Assembly: GCF_001431205.1 (NCBI RefSeq)
Contig: NZ_LGPC01000016.1
Location: 386,141 to 450,140 of the forward strand
Direction of reading: 5' to 3'
From: Staphylococcus sp. NAM3COL9
Lineage (GTDB): Bacteria > Bacillota > Bacilli > Staphylococcales > Staphylococcaceae
DNA: 64,000 nt
A program made the translations under genes and the position numbers. Shown here piece by piece: positions 1 to 9,928 of the stretch. The notes beneath the pieces are model-generated. The model ran no database searches. It was not told where the DNA came from and saw only the letters and a list, made by a program, of their open reading frames with translations. Positions within the stretch are counted from its first letter, which is position 1. The number at the start of each line of letters is the position of its first letter.

Positions 1-1
1 G

Positions 2-91
2 GTTAAAGCTGGATTTATTTTAAACATGTTTGCAATTGTGATCATCTCGCTATTCGTATATTTCTGGTTACCTATTGTATTTGGTTTATAA
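2..91 (+). CDS. C-terminal end of a membrane transporter, possibly DASS/SLC13 family (partial)
   Basis: An open frame runs from the window edge to a TAA at 89-91. It encodes about 29 residues that form one hydrophobic membrane segment and end in IVFGL. The Asn-rich start of the helix and the Leu/Pro end resemble the last helix of sodium:dicarboxylate (DASS/SLC13) transporters, but only this tail is visible, so the family is a guess. The 5' part lies outside the window. Confidence 0.4.
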   Translation, partial: VKAGFILNMFAIVIISLFVYFWLPIVFGL

Positions 92-137
92 AAAGAAATC
101 ACTTAATACTTTGTAACGTCGTGATACATCTAAGGTA

Positions 138-146
138 TGATATAAT
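138..146 (+). promoter_or_regulatory. extended -10 promoter candidate for the small protein gene
   Basis: The sequence TGATATAAT contains a perfect TATAAT (141-146) preceded by an extended TGn element. No good -35 hexamer stands 17 bases upstream. It would give an untranslated leader of about 70 bases before the gene that starts at 226. Confidence 0.35.
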
Positions 147-225
147 TTCGATACTAGGGACGCATGTCACAAAGTACAAAACGGTATAGAATAAGAGTAT
201 AAACTTATAGAAGGAGCCATTTGTT

Positions 226-432
226 ATGAAGACAATCATTAAAGGGGCCATCGCAGTATTACTGATATTAGGCGTAGTTAAAACATTCCAGGACCATGAC
301 GTACAAGCAGAAACAGTGAATTATTATAACCAAGCTAAAAATGGTGAATTGCTTCAAAGTATAGAAAGTGTGAATTTCGATTCATTAAAGCACCTACACT
401 TCGATGACCTTATCCCTTCTGATTTCTTTTAA
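226..432 (+). CDS. small exported or membrane-anchored protein, unknown function
   Basis: This 68-residue protein has a good ribosome binding site (AAGGAG, about 9 bases before ATG). Its N-terminus has the plan of a signal peptide or membrane anchor: Lys at residues 2 and 6, then a hydrophobic run to about residue 19. A polar C-terminal part of about 45 residues follows, ending in aromatic residues (PSDFF). A VQAE sequence near residues 26-29 could be a signal peptidase site. I do not recognise a family. It stands alone, with its own promoter-like sequence and a strong terminator some 150 bases downstream, so it is probably a real monocistronic gene. Confidence 0.6.
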   Translation: MKTIIKGAIAVLLILGVVKTFQDHDVQAETVNYYNQAKNGELLQSIESVNFDSLKHLHFDDLIPSDFF

Positions 433-583
433 AGTTTATCAACTTTTTTCTTGGTAATTACAGAATAAACGTTACCATATATGTTGTGTGACAATCTCAC
501 CCATTTCCGTATCGCTATTGTAATTGTTTTACCGTATTGACATAAATTTCAACAAATCGATTTTTTAAAATAACGTTCAGACA

Positions 584-624
584 AAAACAGCGAGACTCCT
601 TTTCAATAGGAGTCTCGCTGTTTT
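584..624. terminator. bidirectional Rho-independent terminator
   Basis: A 17-base perfect stem (584-600 with 608-624) with a 7-base loop is flanked by A on the left and T on the right. It serves the small gene on the left (+) and the dehydrogenase gene on the right (-). Confidence 0.85.
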
Positions 625-649
625 ACTTTCTTAATACTCATCTATAAAT

Positions 650-1519
650 TTATGTCGTCATATAATCTCCGCCATTGACGTGGATAACTTGGCCAGTAAT
701 ATACGAACTATCTGCGTACGTTGATAAAAATACATAAGATGGTGCCAGTTCAGCTGGTTGTCCCCTACGTCCCATTGGTGTATCAGAACCTTGATTTTCA
801 ACTTTATCTTCTGTGAATGTTGCTGGAATTAATGGTGTATAAATCGGTCCAGGAGCCACTGCATTGACACGAATGCCTTTTTCAATCAACGTAGTAGCCA
901 ATGAGCGTGTGAATGCAACAATAGCGCCTTTTGTTGCTGAGTAATCTATGAGATGCCCGGAACCTCTATAAGCTGTCACACTTGTGGTATTAACAATCGC
1001 GTCACCATCACTTAAATGTGGTACTGCAGCTTGAGATAAAAACATCATTCCAAAAATATTCGTTTCGAATGTTTCTTTTACTTGTTCTGGTGTGATATCT
1101 TCAAAATTGTCTTTTGGAAATTGAACGCCACCATTATTAACTAATATATTTAATCCACCAAAATCATTTACGACTTTTTCAATTAAGTCTTGTGATGATG
1201 CAACATCTTTCAAATCATGTGCATAAGCTTTTGCTTTTACACCTAAAGCTTCCAAACGATTTACTACCGCTTCAGCATCTTCATGTTCATCATAATATCC
1301 AATCGCAACGTCTGCGCCCTCTTTAGCATATAGTGTTGCCACTGAACGTCCAATACCTGAATCTCCTCCGGTAATCAAAGTGACTTTTCCTTTCAATTTA
1401 CCACCACTCTTGTAATTTTTCATTTCTGAAAGTGGCTGTGGGCTCATATCTTTTTCAATTCCTGGCTGTCTATCTTGCGTATAGCCTCTAATTTGTTTAT
1501 GAAATTCAGTTAAGTTCAT
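650..1519 (-). CDS. SDR family NAD(P)-dependent oxidoreductase (general stress type)
   Basis: This is a 289-residue classical short-chain dehydrogenase with an N-terminal extension of about 40 residues. Visible motifs are the dinucleotide-binding TGGDSGIGR, the NNGG motif after beta-4, and the catalytic YSATK with a preceding Ser. The long form with the N-terminal HKQIRGYTQDRQPG region is the YdaD/YhdF-like group annotated as general stress protein 39 or glucose-1-dehydrogenase-like. The substrate is unknown. I chose the start at 1519 because GGAGG lies just upstream; an upstream in-frame extension to 1582 has no such site and would run across a SigB-like promoter. It is monocistronic and shares a bidirectional terminator with the small gene to its left. 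Confidence 0.9.
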   Translation of the reverse strand: MNLTEFHKQIRGYTQDRQPGIEKDMSPQPLSEMKNYKSGGKLKGKVTLITGGDSGIGRSVATLYAKEGADVAIGYYDEHEDAEAVVNRLEALGVKAKAYAHDLKDVASSQDLIEKVVNDFGGLNILVNNGGVQFPKDNFEDITPEQVKETFETNIFGMMFLSQAAVPHLSDGDAIVNTTSVTAYRGSGHLIDYSATKGAIVAFTRSLATTLIEKGIRVNAVAPGPIYTPLIPATFTEDKVENQGSDTPMGRRGQPAELAPSYVFLSTYADSSYITGQVIHVNGGDYMTT

Positions 1520-1555
1520 TTGTATACCTCCATTTTTACTCTTGTTACTTGCTAG

Positions 1556-1580
1556 ATACCACTTCAGAGCATATACAAAC
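1556..1580 (-). promoter_or_regulatory. candidate SigB promoter of the SDR gene
   Basis: Read on the minus strand, GTTTGT (1580-1575) is separated by 13 bases from TGGTAT (1561-1556). This is close to the SigB consensus GTTTWW-N13-15-GGGWAW. It sits about 37 bases upstream of the ATG, and the downstream protein belongs to a group whose Bacillus members are SigB-dependent. Confidence 0.5.
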
Positions 1581-1698
1581 ATTTTGGTTTTTTAATTAAT
1601 TTTAGGCAATATAAAATAAATACATTAACAACACACTATAACTGTACCACTATAGTGCGTTGACTGAACTTCAACATTATTAATTTCACTATTTGAAT

Positions 1699-3588
1699 TT
1701 AGATAGAATGTTTAATGATTCTACTTGAATGGATAAATGACATAACTGCAAATATGCAATAAACAATTGAATATGCACCCATAACAATATAGACAGGTAA
1801 CATGTTCGTAGTACTGAGAATCAACATAAATGCCTTAGCTGCAAAATATGCATGTAATAATGACACAACAAGTGGCAGTCCAAAATTAAACATTACTTTA
1901 AGTCCTAACCCTTTGAGCATATCACTATGTGTGTATCCAATTTTACGCAATATACGGAAACTTGGTATCTCATCTTCTGTTTCATCCATCTGTTTAATAT
2001 AGATGATACAACCCGATGCAACTAAAAATGCTAATCCTAAGAATGATGTAACAAATAATAAAATACCTGTAGAGTCATTCAATTCTTGATGTACTAATTT
2101 TTGAGGATAGATATCAGGATGAACCGAATGAGCGATTTTATTAGCTTGTTTCCAATTATTTTGATTTTTCAAATCGTAACCATGTTGAGCACGTGTTTCC
2201 TCTCCTTGTGGTTTTAATTGATTATATTGCTTTTCACTTATTAGTAATACAGGTGAAGCAAAACTGACATCATTTTTAAAATTCACTTCTTTTTTAGCAT
2301 CAATCACTTTAAATGTTTGCGCTGGTTTAGTATCTAATTTAATTTTTGTATTTAAATTGAATTTCATGATACTTGCGGATGAAGCCATATTCACCATTTT
2401 CGCTTTATGATCCGTAATATCTTTATCATTAAAATATTTATTACTTGTTACAAATATTTTATCAGTTTTACTAAAATTACTACTGTAATCATAAAAATTT
2501 TCTTTAGTCACCTTTAATTCAGTAACTTCTTTATATACTTTGTTATAATCTATATCCTTTTGTTTTAATTCATTTTCAAATTGTTGTGCTTGTTTATTTT
2601 TTTGAAAATTGAAATCTTGTGGTGAGGATTGCTTCACTGTATCGTCAATCGTTGACTTACTGATTGCACCAAAACACAGTACAGTTACAGTAACAGCAGA
2701 TATCGTCGCTATTATTGTAAGGGATAGTGCATTTTTCTTCATTCTGTGCATAATTGAAGACGTAAATACTACATCTGTTATAGAAATATTCCCATTTTTC
2801 GAACGTTTTAATGTTTTAAAAATCAGCGACACTGAACTTCTAAAGAACAGATATGCACCTACAATCGTTAAAAATAAAATGGCGAATGGTGCGAACATTA
2901 ATTGTTCTGCGAATTTGTCAAACAGTTCAGTAGACATGTAGTAACCAAAAGCAATCATGGCTATGCCTAAGATGCCTGAGATAACTTCAATAACTGTCAT
3001 CTTAGATTGAGTTACTTCAGATTTTGTACTATCATTCATCATTGATAATATACTACGCTTACGTAAAAAGATGAAACTTTGGGCCATAATCAATAAGAAA
3101 GACACGATAATTAATAATATGGTTTGTATTACAGCAGGAAATTGGAAAGTCAATGATACACTCTTGTCTATAGTTAATACCTTGAGTACAATCATTAAGA
3201 GAATTTTCGAACCAAAGACTCCAATAATTATGCCAATCAACCCTGTTATCAAAAACATTGCGGCTTGTTCAATTAATAATATGCGCATAATATTTCTTCG
3301 AGTTAAACCGATCAATTGATATAAAGCAAATTCACGTGTCCGTCGTTTTATAAATAATTGATTCGCGTACATTAGAAATATGAGTATGATCGCAAATAAG
3401 AAATATGACCCTACTTCAGAGCCCTTCCTAATAATAGACATTGAATTTACATTGTTTATACTCTCTGTATACTTTAATGTAACGAAACTAAAATATAAAA
3501 CAATACTGACAATCAATGAAAATATATACATCGCGTAATGCCGTATGTTTTGTCTGAAGTTCTTAATTACGATTTGATTAAAACTCAT
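1699..3588 (-). CDS. bacitracin/antimicrobial-peptide ABC transporter permease (VraE/VraG-like)
   Basis: This 629-residue FtsX-type permease fits the BceB/VraE/VraG family in length and plan. It has one N-terminal helix, two groups of membrane helices (about residues 15-305 and 530-629), and a large extracytoplasmic domain of about 200 residues (roughly 315-520) between helices 7 and 8. That domain is the hallmark of peptide-sensing and detoxifying exporters. The ATPase gene immediately upstream overlaps it by 11 bases, so the two are translationally coupled. No bce-type two-component system (GraRS or BraRS) is adjacent, which argues for a VraDE-like unit, since VraFG normally sits beside graRS. 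A role in resistance to bacitracin, nisin-like or cationic peptides is inferred from family. Confidence 0.9.
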   Translation of the reverse strand: MSFNQIVIKNFRQNIRHYAMYIFSLIVSIVLYFSFVTLKYTESINNVNSMSIIRKGSEVGSYFLFAIILIFLMYANQLFIKRRTREFALYQLIGLTRRNIMRILLIEQAAMFLITGLIGIIIGVFGSKILLMIVLKVLTIDKSVSLTFQFPAVIQTILLIIVSFLLIMAQSFIFLRKRSILSMMNDSTKSEVTQSKMTVIEVISGILGIAMIAFGYYMSTELFDKFAEQLMFAPFAILFLTIVGAYLFFRSSVSLIFKTLKRSKNGNISITDVVFTSSIMHRMKKNALSLTIIATISAVTVTVLCFGAISKSTIDDTVKQSSPQDFNFQKNKQAQQFENELKQKDIDYNKVYKEVTELKVTKENFYDYSSNFSKTDKIFVTSNKYFNDKDITDHKAKMVNMASSASIMKFNLNTKIKLDTKPAQTFKVIDAKKEVNFKNDVSFASPVLLISEKQYNQLKPQGEETRAQHGYDLKNQNNWKQANKIAHSVHPDIYPQKLVHQELNDSTGILLFVTSFLGLAFLVASGCIIYIKQMDETEDEIPSFRILRKIGYTHSDMLKGLGLKVMFNFGLPLVVSLLHAYFAAKAFMLILSTTNMLPVYIVMGAYSIVYCIFAVMSFIHSSRIIKHSI

Positions 3589-4339
3589 TTGCTACACCAC
3601 CCAAAGCCGTTTGCATATGAATGATATTTTTGTAAAACGCTTGATTCGAGTCATCACCTTGGTATATTTCAGAATGGACACTACCATCTTTCAACATAAT
3701 GACACGATTAGAATAACTTGCTGCTACTGGATCATGTGTCACCATTACAATTGTTGCCTCTAAGCTTTCATTCAAATCTTCAAGCCTATTTAAAAGATCC
3801 TGTGCGCTTTTTGAATCTAATGCCCCTGTAGGCTCATCAGCAAAAATAATAGCAGGCTTATGTACCGAGGCACGTGCTGCAGCAGTACGCTGTTGTTGCC
3901 CTCCAGAAATTTCATTCGGATATTTATGACCCAGTTCATGAATATCTAGCGCTTTTGTTACTTCATTATAATTATTTTCTTTTTCTGCTTTAGACATTTT
4001 TTGAATTGATAAAGGAAGCATAATATTTTCTCTTACCGTTAATGTGTGTAAGACACTATAGTTTTGAAAAATAAAACCTATTTCTTTTTTGCGAAAATCT
4101 GCTAACGCTTTGTTACTCATTTTATTTATTTTATGACCGTTAATTTCAACTGTGCCACTCGTTATATAATCAATAGAACTAAGGACGTTTAAAAGTGTCG
4201 TTTTACCAGAACCTGAAGGCCCCATTATGGTAACAAATTCACCCTTTTCAATTGAAAAATCTATCCCTTTTAATACTTCTTGTTGCTGATGTCTGTTACC
4301 GTACTTTTTTGTTAGTCCTTCTACTTTTAATATCGACAT
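3578..4339 (-). CDS. peptide-resistance ABC transporter ATP-binding protein (VraD/VraF-like)
   Basis: This 253-residue ABC ATPase has Walker [10 protein letters not shown] at residues 40-48, signature ISGGQQQR near 146, Walker B IIFADEP near 168 and the switch motif VTHD near 203. The C-terminal extension ending in GGVANEF is typical of staphylococcal VraD/VraF proteins. It pairs with the overlapping permease gene to form an MacB/Bce-type exporter. The gene begins about 200 bases from the divergent SulP transporter gene. A VraD assignment is likely but cannot be separated from VraF by eye. Confidence 0.92.
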   Translation of the reverse strand: MSILKVEGLTKKYGNRHQQQEVLKGIDFSIEKGEFVTIMGPSGSGKTTLLNVLSSIDYITSGTVEINGHKINKMSNKALADFRKKEIGFIFQNYSVLHTLTVRENIMLPLSIQKMSKAEKENNYNEVTKALDIHELGHKYPNEISGGQQQRTAAARASVHKPAIIFADEPTGALDSKSAQDLLNRLEDLNESLEATIVMVTHDPVAASYSNRVIMLKDGSVHSEIYQGDDSNQAFYKNIIHMQTALGGVANEF

Positions 4340-4547
4340 GTTTGTTCACTCCTCATCATCTTTTTCTCTATATAACTATCATAGCTAATTATTTTTTTCT
4401 TTTCGTTTGTTTTAACTAACAAAAAGCTATTTTAAAATGACAACTTTGTCACTTAAATAAAATTTATTTGATTCTAATTTTTTAAATCCATGCTTCTGTC
4501 ATATGATATAATAACCTAATTGAATTTTAAATAAGGAGTACAAGAAG

Positions 4548-5999
4548 ATGTTAAATAAACTTAAACGAGAATGGCTCACTGCCCCGGGAGCCAATATTCT
4601 AGCTGGTATCCTTGTGGCACTTGCGCTCATTCCTGAAGCCCTCTCATTCTCTATTATTGCCGGCGTAGATCCTATGGTCGGTCTATATTCTTCATTTATT
4701 ATAGCAGTTGTCATCTCTTTCGTTGGCGGTAGACCAGCAATGATTTCAGCAGCTACAGGCTCTGTTGCCTTAGTCATCGTGCCATTAGTAAAGGATCATG
4801 GCGTTCAATATTTACTGGCAGCAACAATCTTAATGGGTGTTATTCAAATTATTTTTGGTGTGTTAAAGGTAGGTCGTTTAATGAAGTTTATCCCAAACTC
4901 TGTCATGATTGGCTTTGTTAATGCTTTAGCGATCCTCATTTTTATGACACAAATCAAACATATATTTGGTATATCGATACCTACATATTTATTTGTTATT
5001 ACTACACTACTAATTATTTACTTATTACCACGAATATTTAATAAAATTCCCGCGCCACTTATCGCAATTATTTTACTTACTATTGTATACTTAGCGACTG
5101 GCGCAAAAGTCGAAACTGTTGGTGATTTAGGACAAATCACACGTTCCTTGCCTCAATTTTTCATTCCTGATGTGCCATTTAACTTAGAAACATTACAAAT
5201 TATTTTGCCTTATTCTTTATCTATGGCAATTGTTGGACTTGTGGAAAGTTTATTAACTGCACGTATCGTAGACCAAGCAACTGATACGTATAGTAGTAAA
5301 AATAGAGAATCACGTGGACAAGGTATTGCCAACTTAATTACTGGTTTCTTTGGTGCAATGGGTGGCTGTGCTATGATTGGTCAATCCGTAATTAATGTTC
5401 GCTCTGGTGCAACAACGCGTCTTTCTACTTTTACAGCTGGTGTGTTTTTGATTGTGTTAATTATCGTGTTTGGAGATTGGGTGGTTCAAATTCCTATGCC
5501 TATATTAGTTGGTATCATGATTATGGTATCTGTAGGAACATTTGATTGGCATTCATTCCAATTTATGAAAAAAGCACCACGTACTGATGCATTAGTCATG
5601 GTACTCACTGTAGCTATTGTGCTATTCACGAGTAACCTTGCCCTAGGTGTTATCGTTGGCGTCATTGTAAGTGCCCTTTGTTTTGCTACAAAAATTTCAA
5701 ATGTTACTGTAGATTACGAAGAAGTCGATGAGACAATTCACTACAAAATCAAAGGTCAAATTTTCTTTGTCTCTATAGATTCTATGATGAATCAACTTGA
5801 TTTAGAATTACGTTATAAGACCATTTACTTAGATTTTAGTCAAGCTCACTTGTGGGATGATTCCGCAGTGAATGCGATTGATACTTTAATAGAAAACTAT
5901 CATAAGAAAAAAAACACAATTTATGTACAACACCTCAATAAAGACAGTCGTAAAATTGTTTCAGAATTAAGCAAAGTAAACAAGCAACATCTTTTATAA
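4548..5999 (+). CDS. SulP family inorganic anion transporter with STAS domain
   Basis: This 483-residue protein has 10-12 hydrophobic segments over residues 15-385 and a C-terminal cytoplasmic STAS domain (about 395-483). The start of the transport domain carries the [14 protein letters not shown] stretch, which is the conserved SulP segment of helix 1. The second conserved part is around residues 250-290 ([15 protein letters not shown]). Substrates in this family include sulfate, bicarbonate and dicarboxylates, and the sequence does not settle which. AAGGAG lies 8 bases before ATG, and a hairpin terminator follows the stop. Confidence 0.9.
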   Translation: MLNKLKREWLTAPGANILAGILVALALIPEALSFSIIAGVDPMVGLYSSFIIAVVISFVGGRPAMISAATGSVALVIVPLVKDHGVQYLLAATILMGVIQIIFGVLKVGRLMKFIPNSVMIGFVNALAILIFMTQIKHIFGISIPTYLFVITTLLIIYLLPRIFNKIPAPLIAIILLTIVYLATGAKVETVGDLGQITRSLPQFFIPDVPFNLETLQIILPYSLSMAIVGLVESLLTARIVDQATDTYSSKNRESRGQGIANLITGFFGAMGGCAMIGQSVINVRSGATTRLSTFTAGVFLIVLIIVFGDWVVQIPMPILVGIMIMVSVGTFDWHSFQFMKKAPRTDALVMVLTVAIVLFTSNLALGVIVGVIVSALCFATKISNVTVDYEEVDETIHYKIKGQIFFVSIDSMMNQLDLELRYKTIYLDFSQAHLWDDSAVNAIDTLIENYHKKKNTIYVQHLNKDSRKIVSELSKVNKQHLL

Positions 6000-6012
6000 A
6001 ATATTAATCTAT

Positions 6013-6068
6013 GAGATTGAAATATCGGTAAGTTTTTAAAACTATGCCCTTATTTCAATCTCTTTTTT
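6013..6068 (+). terminator. Rho-independent terminator after the SulP gene
   Basis: A 12-base perfect stem (6013-6024 with 6051-6062) is followed by a run of T. The loop is long (26 bases). Confidence 0.65.
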
Positions 6069-6080
6069 TAAACATAAAAA

Positions 6081-6109
6081 TTGACATTTATACCCAGTGG
6101 GGGTATATT
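6081..6109 (+). promoter_or_regulatory. copA promoter with embedded CsoR-type operator
   Basis: TTGACA (6081-6086) and TATATT (6104-6109) are 17 bases apart. The spacer and -10 hold the inverted repeat TATACCC-N5-GGGTATA (6089-6107), the form of copper-responsive CsoR operators in Firmicutes. Bound CsoR would block RNA polymerase, and Cu(I) would release it. No csoR gene is present in this window. Confidence 0.85.
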
Positions 6110-6165
6110 GAGAATACAGAAATTTAAAAAACTACTCTGCAACACAATGAAAGGAGGTTGTCTTC

Positions 6166-8550
6166 ATGACTGAAAAGAAAAAAACGACTTTAGGTATCAC
6201 TGGTATGAGTTGTGCTGCATGTGCAAATCGTATAGAGAAAAACTTAAATAAAATAGACAATGTAGACGCAACTGTAAACGTCACAACAGAAAAAGCCACG
6301 ATTGCTTACAATCCAGAATCAACAACTATAGATATCCTTACACAGACCATTGAAAAAACAGGTTATGGCGTCTTAACCGAAAAAATAGAACTCGATGTTA
6401 TAGGCATGACCTGTGCCGCATGTTCGAATAGAATTGAAAAAGTATTAAACCGTGACGCTGGCGTTGAACATGCTAATGTCAATTTAACTACTGAAAATGC
6501 AACGATTGCTTATAATCCAGAAATGACTTCTATTGATGATTTGATTAAAAAAATTCAAAAAATAGGTTATGATGCAAAACCGAAACAAGCAGCCAGTGAA
6601 AAAAGTTCGCAAAAGGAACAAGAGTTAAAACACAAACGTACTAAACTTATTATTTCAGCAATTTTAGCAGCACCCTTATTACTTACAATGTTTGTGCACC
6701 TTTTCGGTATGCAAATCCCTTATATCTTTATGAACCCATGGTTTCAATTTGCATTAGCAACACCCGTTCAATTTATTATCGGTTGGCAATTTTACGTAGG
6801 TGCCTATAAAAATTTACGCAATGGCTCTGCCAACATGGATGTGCTTGTCGCCTTAGGTACAAGTGCTGCATACTTCTATAGTTTATATGAAATGATAAAA
6901 TGGCTAAGCCTTACAAATTATACGCCGCATCTATATTTTGAAACGAGTGCAGTGCTAATTACACTGATTCTCTTCGGAAAATATTTAGAAACACGCGCAA
7001 AAACACAAACTACGAATGCTTTAAGTGAATTGCTCAACCTTCAAGCAAAAGAAGCACGTGTGTTACGTAATCAAGAAGAGCTAATGATTCCATTAAGTGA
7101 GGTTGTACAAGGCGATTATCTTGTCATTAAACCTGGTGAGAAAATACCTGTAGACGGTAAAGTCATTAAAGGAACCACTTCTATAGATGAATCTATGTTA
7201 ACTGGTGAATCTATTCCCATTGAGAAAGTTCAAAATGATAACGTCATCGGTTCTACAATGAATAAAAATGGTTCTATTACAGTAGAAGCAACTAAAGTTG
7301 GCAAAGATACAGCGCTCGCTTCAATTATTAAAGTTGTAGAAGAAGCACAAGGATCTAAAGCACCTATTCAACGTCTTGCTGACATTATTTCTGGCTATTT
7401 TGTGCCGATTGTAGTTGCCATTGCTTTACTCACATTTATTGTATGGATTACACTTGTACAAACAGGACAATTCGAACCTGCATTAGTTGCTGCAATCGCA
7501 GTACTCGTAATCGCCTGCCCTTGTGCACTTGGATTAGCTACGCCTACTTCTATTATGGTAGGTACTGGAAAAGCTGCGGAGAATGGTATTCTTTTTAAAG
7601 GTGGCGAACATATTGAACGTACACACCAAGTCAATACTGTTGTATTAGATAAGACAGGTACAATTACAAATGGTAAACCTATAGTCACTGATTTCGATGG
7701 TGATGATGAAGTGTTACAACTACTCGCCAGTGCAGAAAAAGGTTCTGAACATCCTTTAGCTGAATCTATTGTGAATTACGCTAAACAGAATCATATACCA
7801 TTTTTAGAAGTAACACATTTCGAAGCAATACCAGGCCATGGTATAAAAGCGACAATTGACGGTAAATCATTACACGTTGGTAATCGCAAATTTATGACAG
7901 AACAAGATATTGCAATAAACAGTGCAGAAACACAATTATCACATTTTGAACAAGATGGAAAAACAGCAATGATGATTGCCATAGATAGCAAATTAAAAGG
8001 GACGATCGCTGTTGCAGATACTGTTAAATCTTCAACAAGTGAAGCAATTCAGCAACTTCATGATTTAGATATTGAAGTCGTGATGCTCACTGGAGATAAC
8101 GAACGTACCGCACAAGCTATTGCAAAACAGGTAGGTATCGATACAATAATCGCCGAAGTACTACCTGAAGAAAAAGCCTCAAAAATTGTAGAGCTACAAG
8201 CTCAAGGCAAGACAGTAGCCATGGTTGGTGATGGTGTCAATGATGCACCAGCACTTGTACAAGCAGACATTGGGATTGCAATTGGTACAGGTACAGAAGT
8301 TGCCATAGAAGCTGCTGACGTTACAATCCTTGGTGGCGACTTATTATTAATTCCGAAAGCCATGAAGGCCAGTAAAGCAACGATACGCAATATACGTCAA
8401 AACTTATTCTGGGCATTTGGTTACAATGTAGCTGGTATACCGATTGCAGCATTGGGATTACTCGCACCATGGGTTGCTGGAGCTGCAATGGCATTAAGCT
8501 CTGTAAGTGTCGTCACTAATGCATTGAGACTTAAACGCATGAAATTATAA
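6166..8550 (+). CDS. copA: copper-exporting P1B-type ATPase CopA
   Basis: This 794-residue P1B-1 ATPase pumps Cu(I) out of the cytoplasm. It has two N-terminal heavy-metal domains (GMSCAAC with Cys16/Cys19, and GMTCAAC with Cys83/Cys86). The eight-helix membrane domain carries the CPC metal site near residues 451-453, the phosphorylation motif DKTGT begins near Asp495, and the hinge GDGVND lies near residue 685. AAAGGAGG lies about 9 bases before ATG. The gene follows a CsoR-controlled promoter and is followed after 56 bases by copZ, so the pair forms the usual staphylococcal copper-efflux operon. Confidence 0.97.
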   Translation: MTEKKKTTLGITGMSCAACANRIEKNLNKIDNVDATVNVTTEKATIAYNPESTTIDILTQTIEKTGYGVLTEKIELDVIGMTCAACSNRIEKVLNRDAGVEHANVNLTTENATIAYNPEMTSIDDLIKKIQKIGYDAKPKQAASEKSSQKEQELKHKRTKLIISAILAAPLLLTMFVHLFGMQIPYIFMNPWFQFALATPVQFIIGWQFYVGAYKNLRNGSANMDVLVALGTSAAYFYSLYEMIKWLSLTNYTPHLYFETSAVLITLILFGKYLETRAKTQTTNALSELLNLQAKEARVLRNQEELMIPLSEVVQGDYLVIKPGEKIPVDGKVIKGTTSIDESMLTGESIPIEKVQNDNVIGSTMNKNGSITVEATKVGKDTALASIIKVVEEAQGSKAPIQRLADIISGYFVPIVVAIALLTFIVWITLVQTGQFEPALVAAIAVLVIACPCALGLATPTSIMVGTGKAAENGILFKGGEHIERTHQVNTVVLDKTGTITNGKPIVTDFDGDDEVLQLLASAEKGSEHPLAESIVNYAKQNHIPFLEVTHFEAIPGHGIKATIDGKSLHVGNRKFMTEQDIAINSAETQLSHFEQDGKTAMMIAIDSKLKGTIAVADTVKSSTSEAIQQLHDLDIEVVMLTGDNERTAQAIAKQVGIDTIIAEVLPEEKASKIVELQAQGKTVAMVGDGVNDAPALVQADIGIAIGTGTEVAIEAADVTILGGDLLLIPKAMKASKATIRNIRQNLFWAFGYNVAGIPIAALGLLAPWVAGAAMALSSVSVVTNALRLKRMKL

Positions 8551-8606
8551 TTCATTTTTGAAATAATCATGATAAAGGCATTTATTATTTTAAGGAGGTG
8601 ATTTGT

Positions 8607-8813
8607 ATGACTACAGAAACAATTAAAGTAGAAGGCATGAGTTGTGAGCACTGTAAACAAGCAGTAGAGTCAGCACTTACTAACCTTGATGGTGTTACCA
8701 CAGCAGATGTTAGCCTTGAAGAAAATAACGTTAAAGTAGATTATGATGACAGTAAAGTCGAGATGTCTCATATGAAAGAAGCAATCGAAGACCAAGGTTA
8801 TGATATAAAATAA
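8607..8813 (+). CDS. copZ: copper chaperone CopZ
   Basis: This is a single heavy-metal-associated domain of 68 residues with the Cu(I)-binding motif GMSCEHC near the N-terminus. It delivers copper to CopA or buffers it. I chose the start at 8607 because AAGGAGGTG lies 7 bases before that ATG; an in-frame upstream start at 8598 would overlap the ribosome binding site. The gene is cotranscribed with copA. Confidence 0.95.
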   Translation: MTTETIKVEGMSCEHCKQAVESALTNLDGVTTADVSLEENNVKVDYDDSKVEMSHMKEAIEDQGYDIK

Positions 8814-8828
8814 GTAAATAGAACACAA

Positions 8829-8876
8829 ATATAGTGGACGCTTCATCTCTGATGCGCCCACTATATTATTTTTATC
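8829..8876 (+). terminator. terminator of the cop operon
   Basis: Arms 8829-8844 and 8851-8866 form a near-perfect stem with two mismatches. A T-rich tract follows. It also lies just downstream of the convergent ldhD gene. Confidence 0.75.
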
Positions 8877-8904
8877 TTAATTTTAATATTGAGTTAAAAC
8901 CACT

Positions 8905-9909
8905 TTACAAATTATTAACACGAAGCCCTGTATCACCTGTACTCAATACTTCTACTGTTGCATCTAGTGCATCCACAATTAAATTTTCAACTGCTGCATC
9001 TGTATAAAATGCTATATGAGGAGACACAATAACATCTTGACGTTCAATCAATTGAGTTAAAATATCATCTTTCAGTTCATTGCCTCTTTGATCACTCGGG
9101 AACAATCCTTTCTCACCCTCATAAGTATCAAGCGCTGCACCTTTTAACATTCCATTATCCAACGATTCTATAAGTGCGCTTGTCTTTACAATCGTACCAC
9201 GTGCACAGTTGATAAACACAGCGCCCTTCTTAAATGCTTTAAATAACGCTTCATCAAATAAATAATCATTTTCTTTGCTAGCTGGAATGTGCACAGTGAC
9301 AATGTCTGCATCTTTTACAGCTTCAATCACACTATCTTTATAAGTTAAATATGTTTTACATGCTTCATTCGGTTCAATATCATATGCCACAACTTCAGCG
9401 TCAAACCCTTGAGCAAAAATTTTCCCTACAATAGAACCAATCCGTCCCGTGCCGATTACGCCAACTTTCAAATTTCTAATAGAACGTGATAATATTGGTG
9501 GCTGCCATCTAAAATCGTAAATTGCTGTTTTTTGTTGGATATCATTATAATTACGAATTAAGTTAAGTGCTTGAGACACTGTATATTCTGCAATTGAATG
9601 TGGTGAATATGAAGGTACGTTTGAAATAATCAAATTATATTTTCGAGCTAAATCTATATCATAAATATCAAAACCTGCACTTCGTTGCGCAATTTGTTTA
9701 ATGCCAAAATCATGTAATTTTTTGTATACTGCTTCATCTAATGGAATTTGCTGTGATAAAGATAAACCATCAAATCCTTCTACACGACCCACTGTATCTA
9801 AAGTAAGTAAATCTTTATCTAAATCGACCTCTACTTTGTTTTTTGTTGCCCATGCTTCTATGTATGGAATATCTTCTTCACGCACGCCAAAAATCTTGAT
9901 ACTTGTCAT
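8905..9909 (-). CDS. ldhD: D-lactate dehydrogenase / D-2-hydroxyacid dehydrogenase
   Basis: This 334-residue NAD-dependent D-2-hydroxyacid dehydrogenase reduces 2-oxo acids to D-2-hydroxy acids. It has the nucleotide motif GTGRIG near residue 153 and the family's catalytic trio: Arg in NCARGT (about 235), Glu in DTYEGE (about 265) and His in SPHIAFYT (about 297). The length matches D-LDH. The same copA-copZ-ddh-aminotransferase order is known in S. aureus, where the gene is annotated ddh/ldhD. Here only 19 bases separate it from the upstream aminotransferase gene, and the pair stands behind a SAM-I riboswitch. Its physiological substrate may therefore be a methionine-related oxo acid as well as, or instead of, pyruvate. 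Confidence 0.88.
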   Translation of the reverse strand: MTSIKIFGVREEDIPYIEAWATKNKVEVDLDKDLLTLDTVGRVEGFDGLSLSQQIPLDEAVYKKLHDFGIKQIAQRSAGFDIYDIDLARKYNLIISNVPSYSPHSIAEYTVSQALNLIRNYNDIQQKTAIYDFRWQPPILSRSIRNLKVGVIGTGRIGSIVGKIFAQGFDAEVVAYDIEPNEACKTYLTYKDSVIEAVKDADIVTVHIPASKENDYLFDEALFKAFKKGAVFINCARGTIVKTSALIESLDNGMLKGAALDTYEGEKGLFPSDQRGNELKDDILTQLIERQDVIVSPHIAFYTDAAVENLIVDALDATVEVLSTGDTGLRVNNL

Positions 9910-9928
9910 CTGAATTCCTCCTACTTTT

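Noticed and set aside
1583..1698. possible terminator with CACTATA/TATAGTG arms near 1633-1657
   Set aside because: The stem is short and there is no U-run on either strand at the right place, so I did not list it.
4499..4777. 92-residue minus-strand open frame overlapping the SulP gene
   Set aside because: It is a shadow of the SulP coding sequence with no start signal or family.
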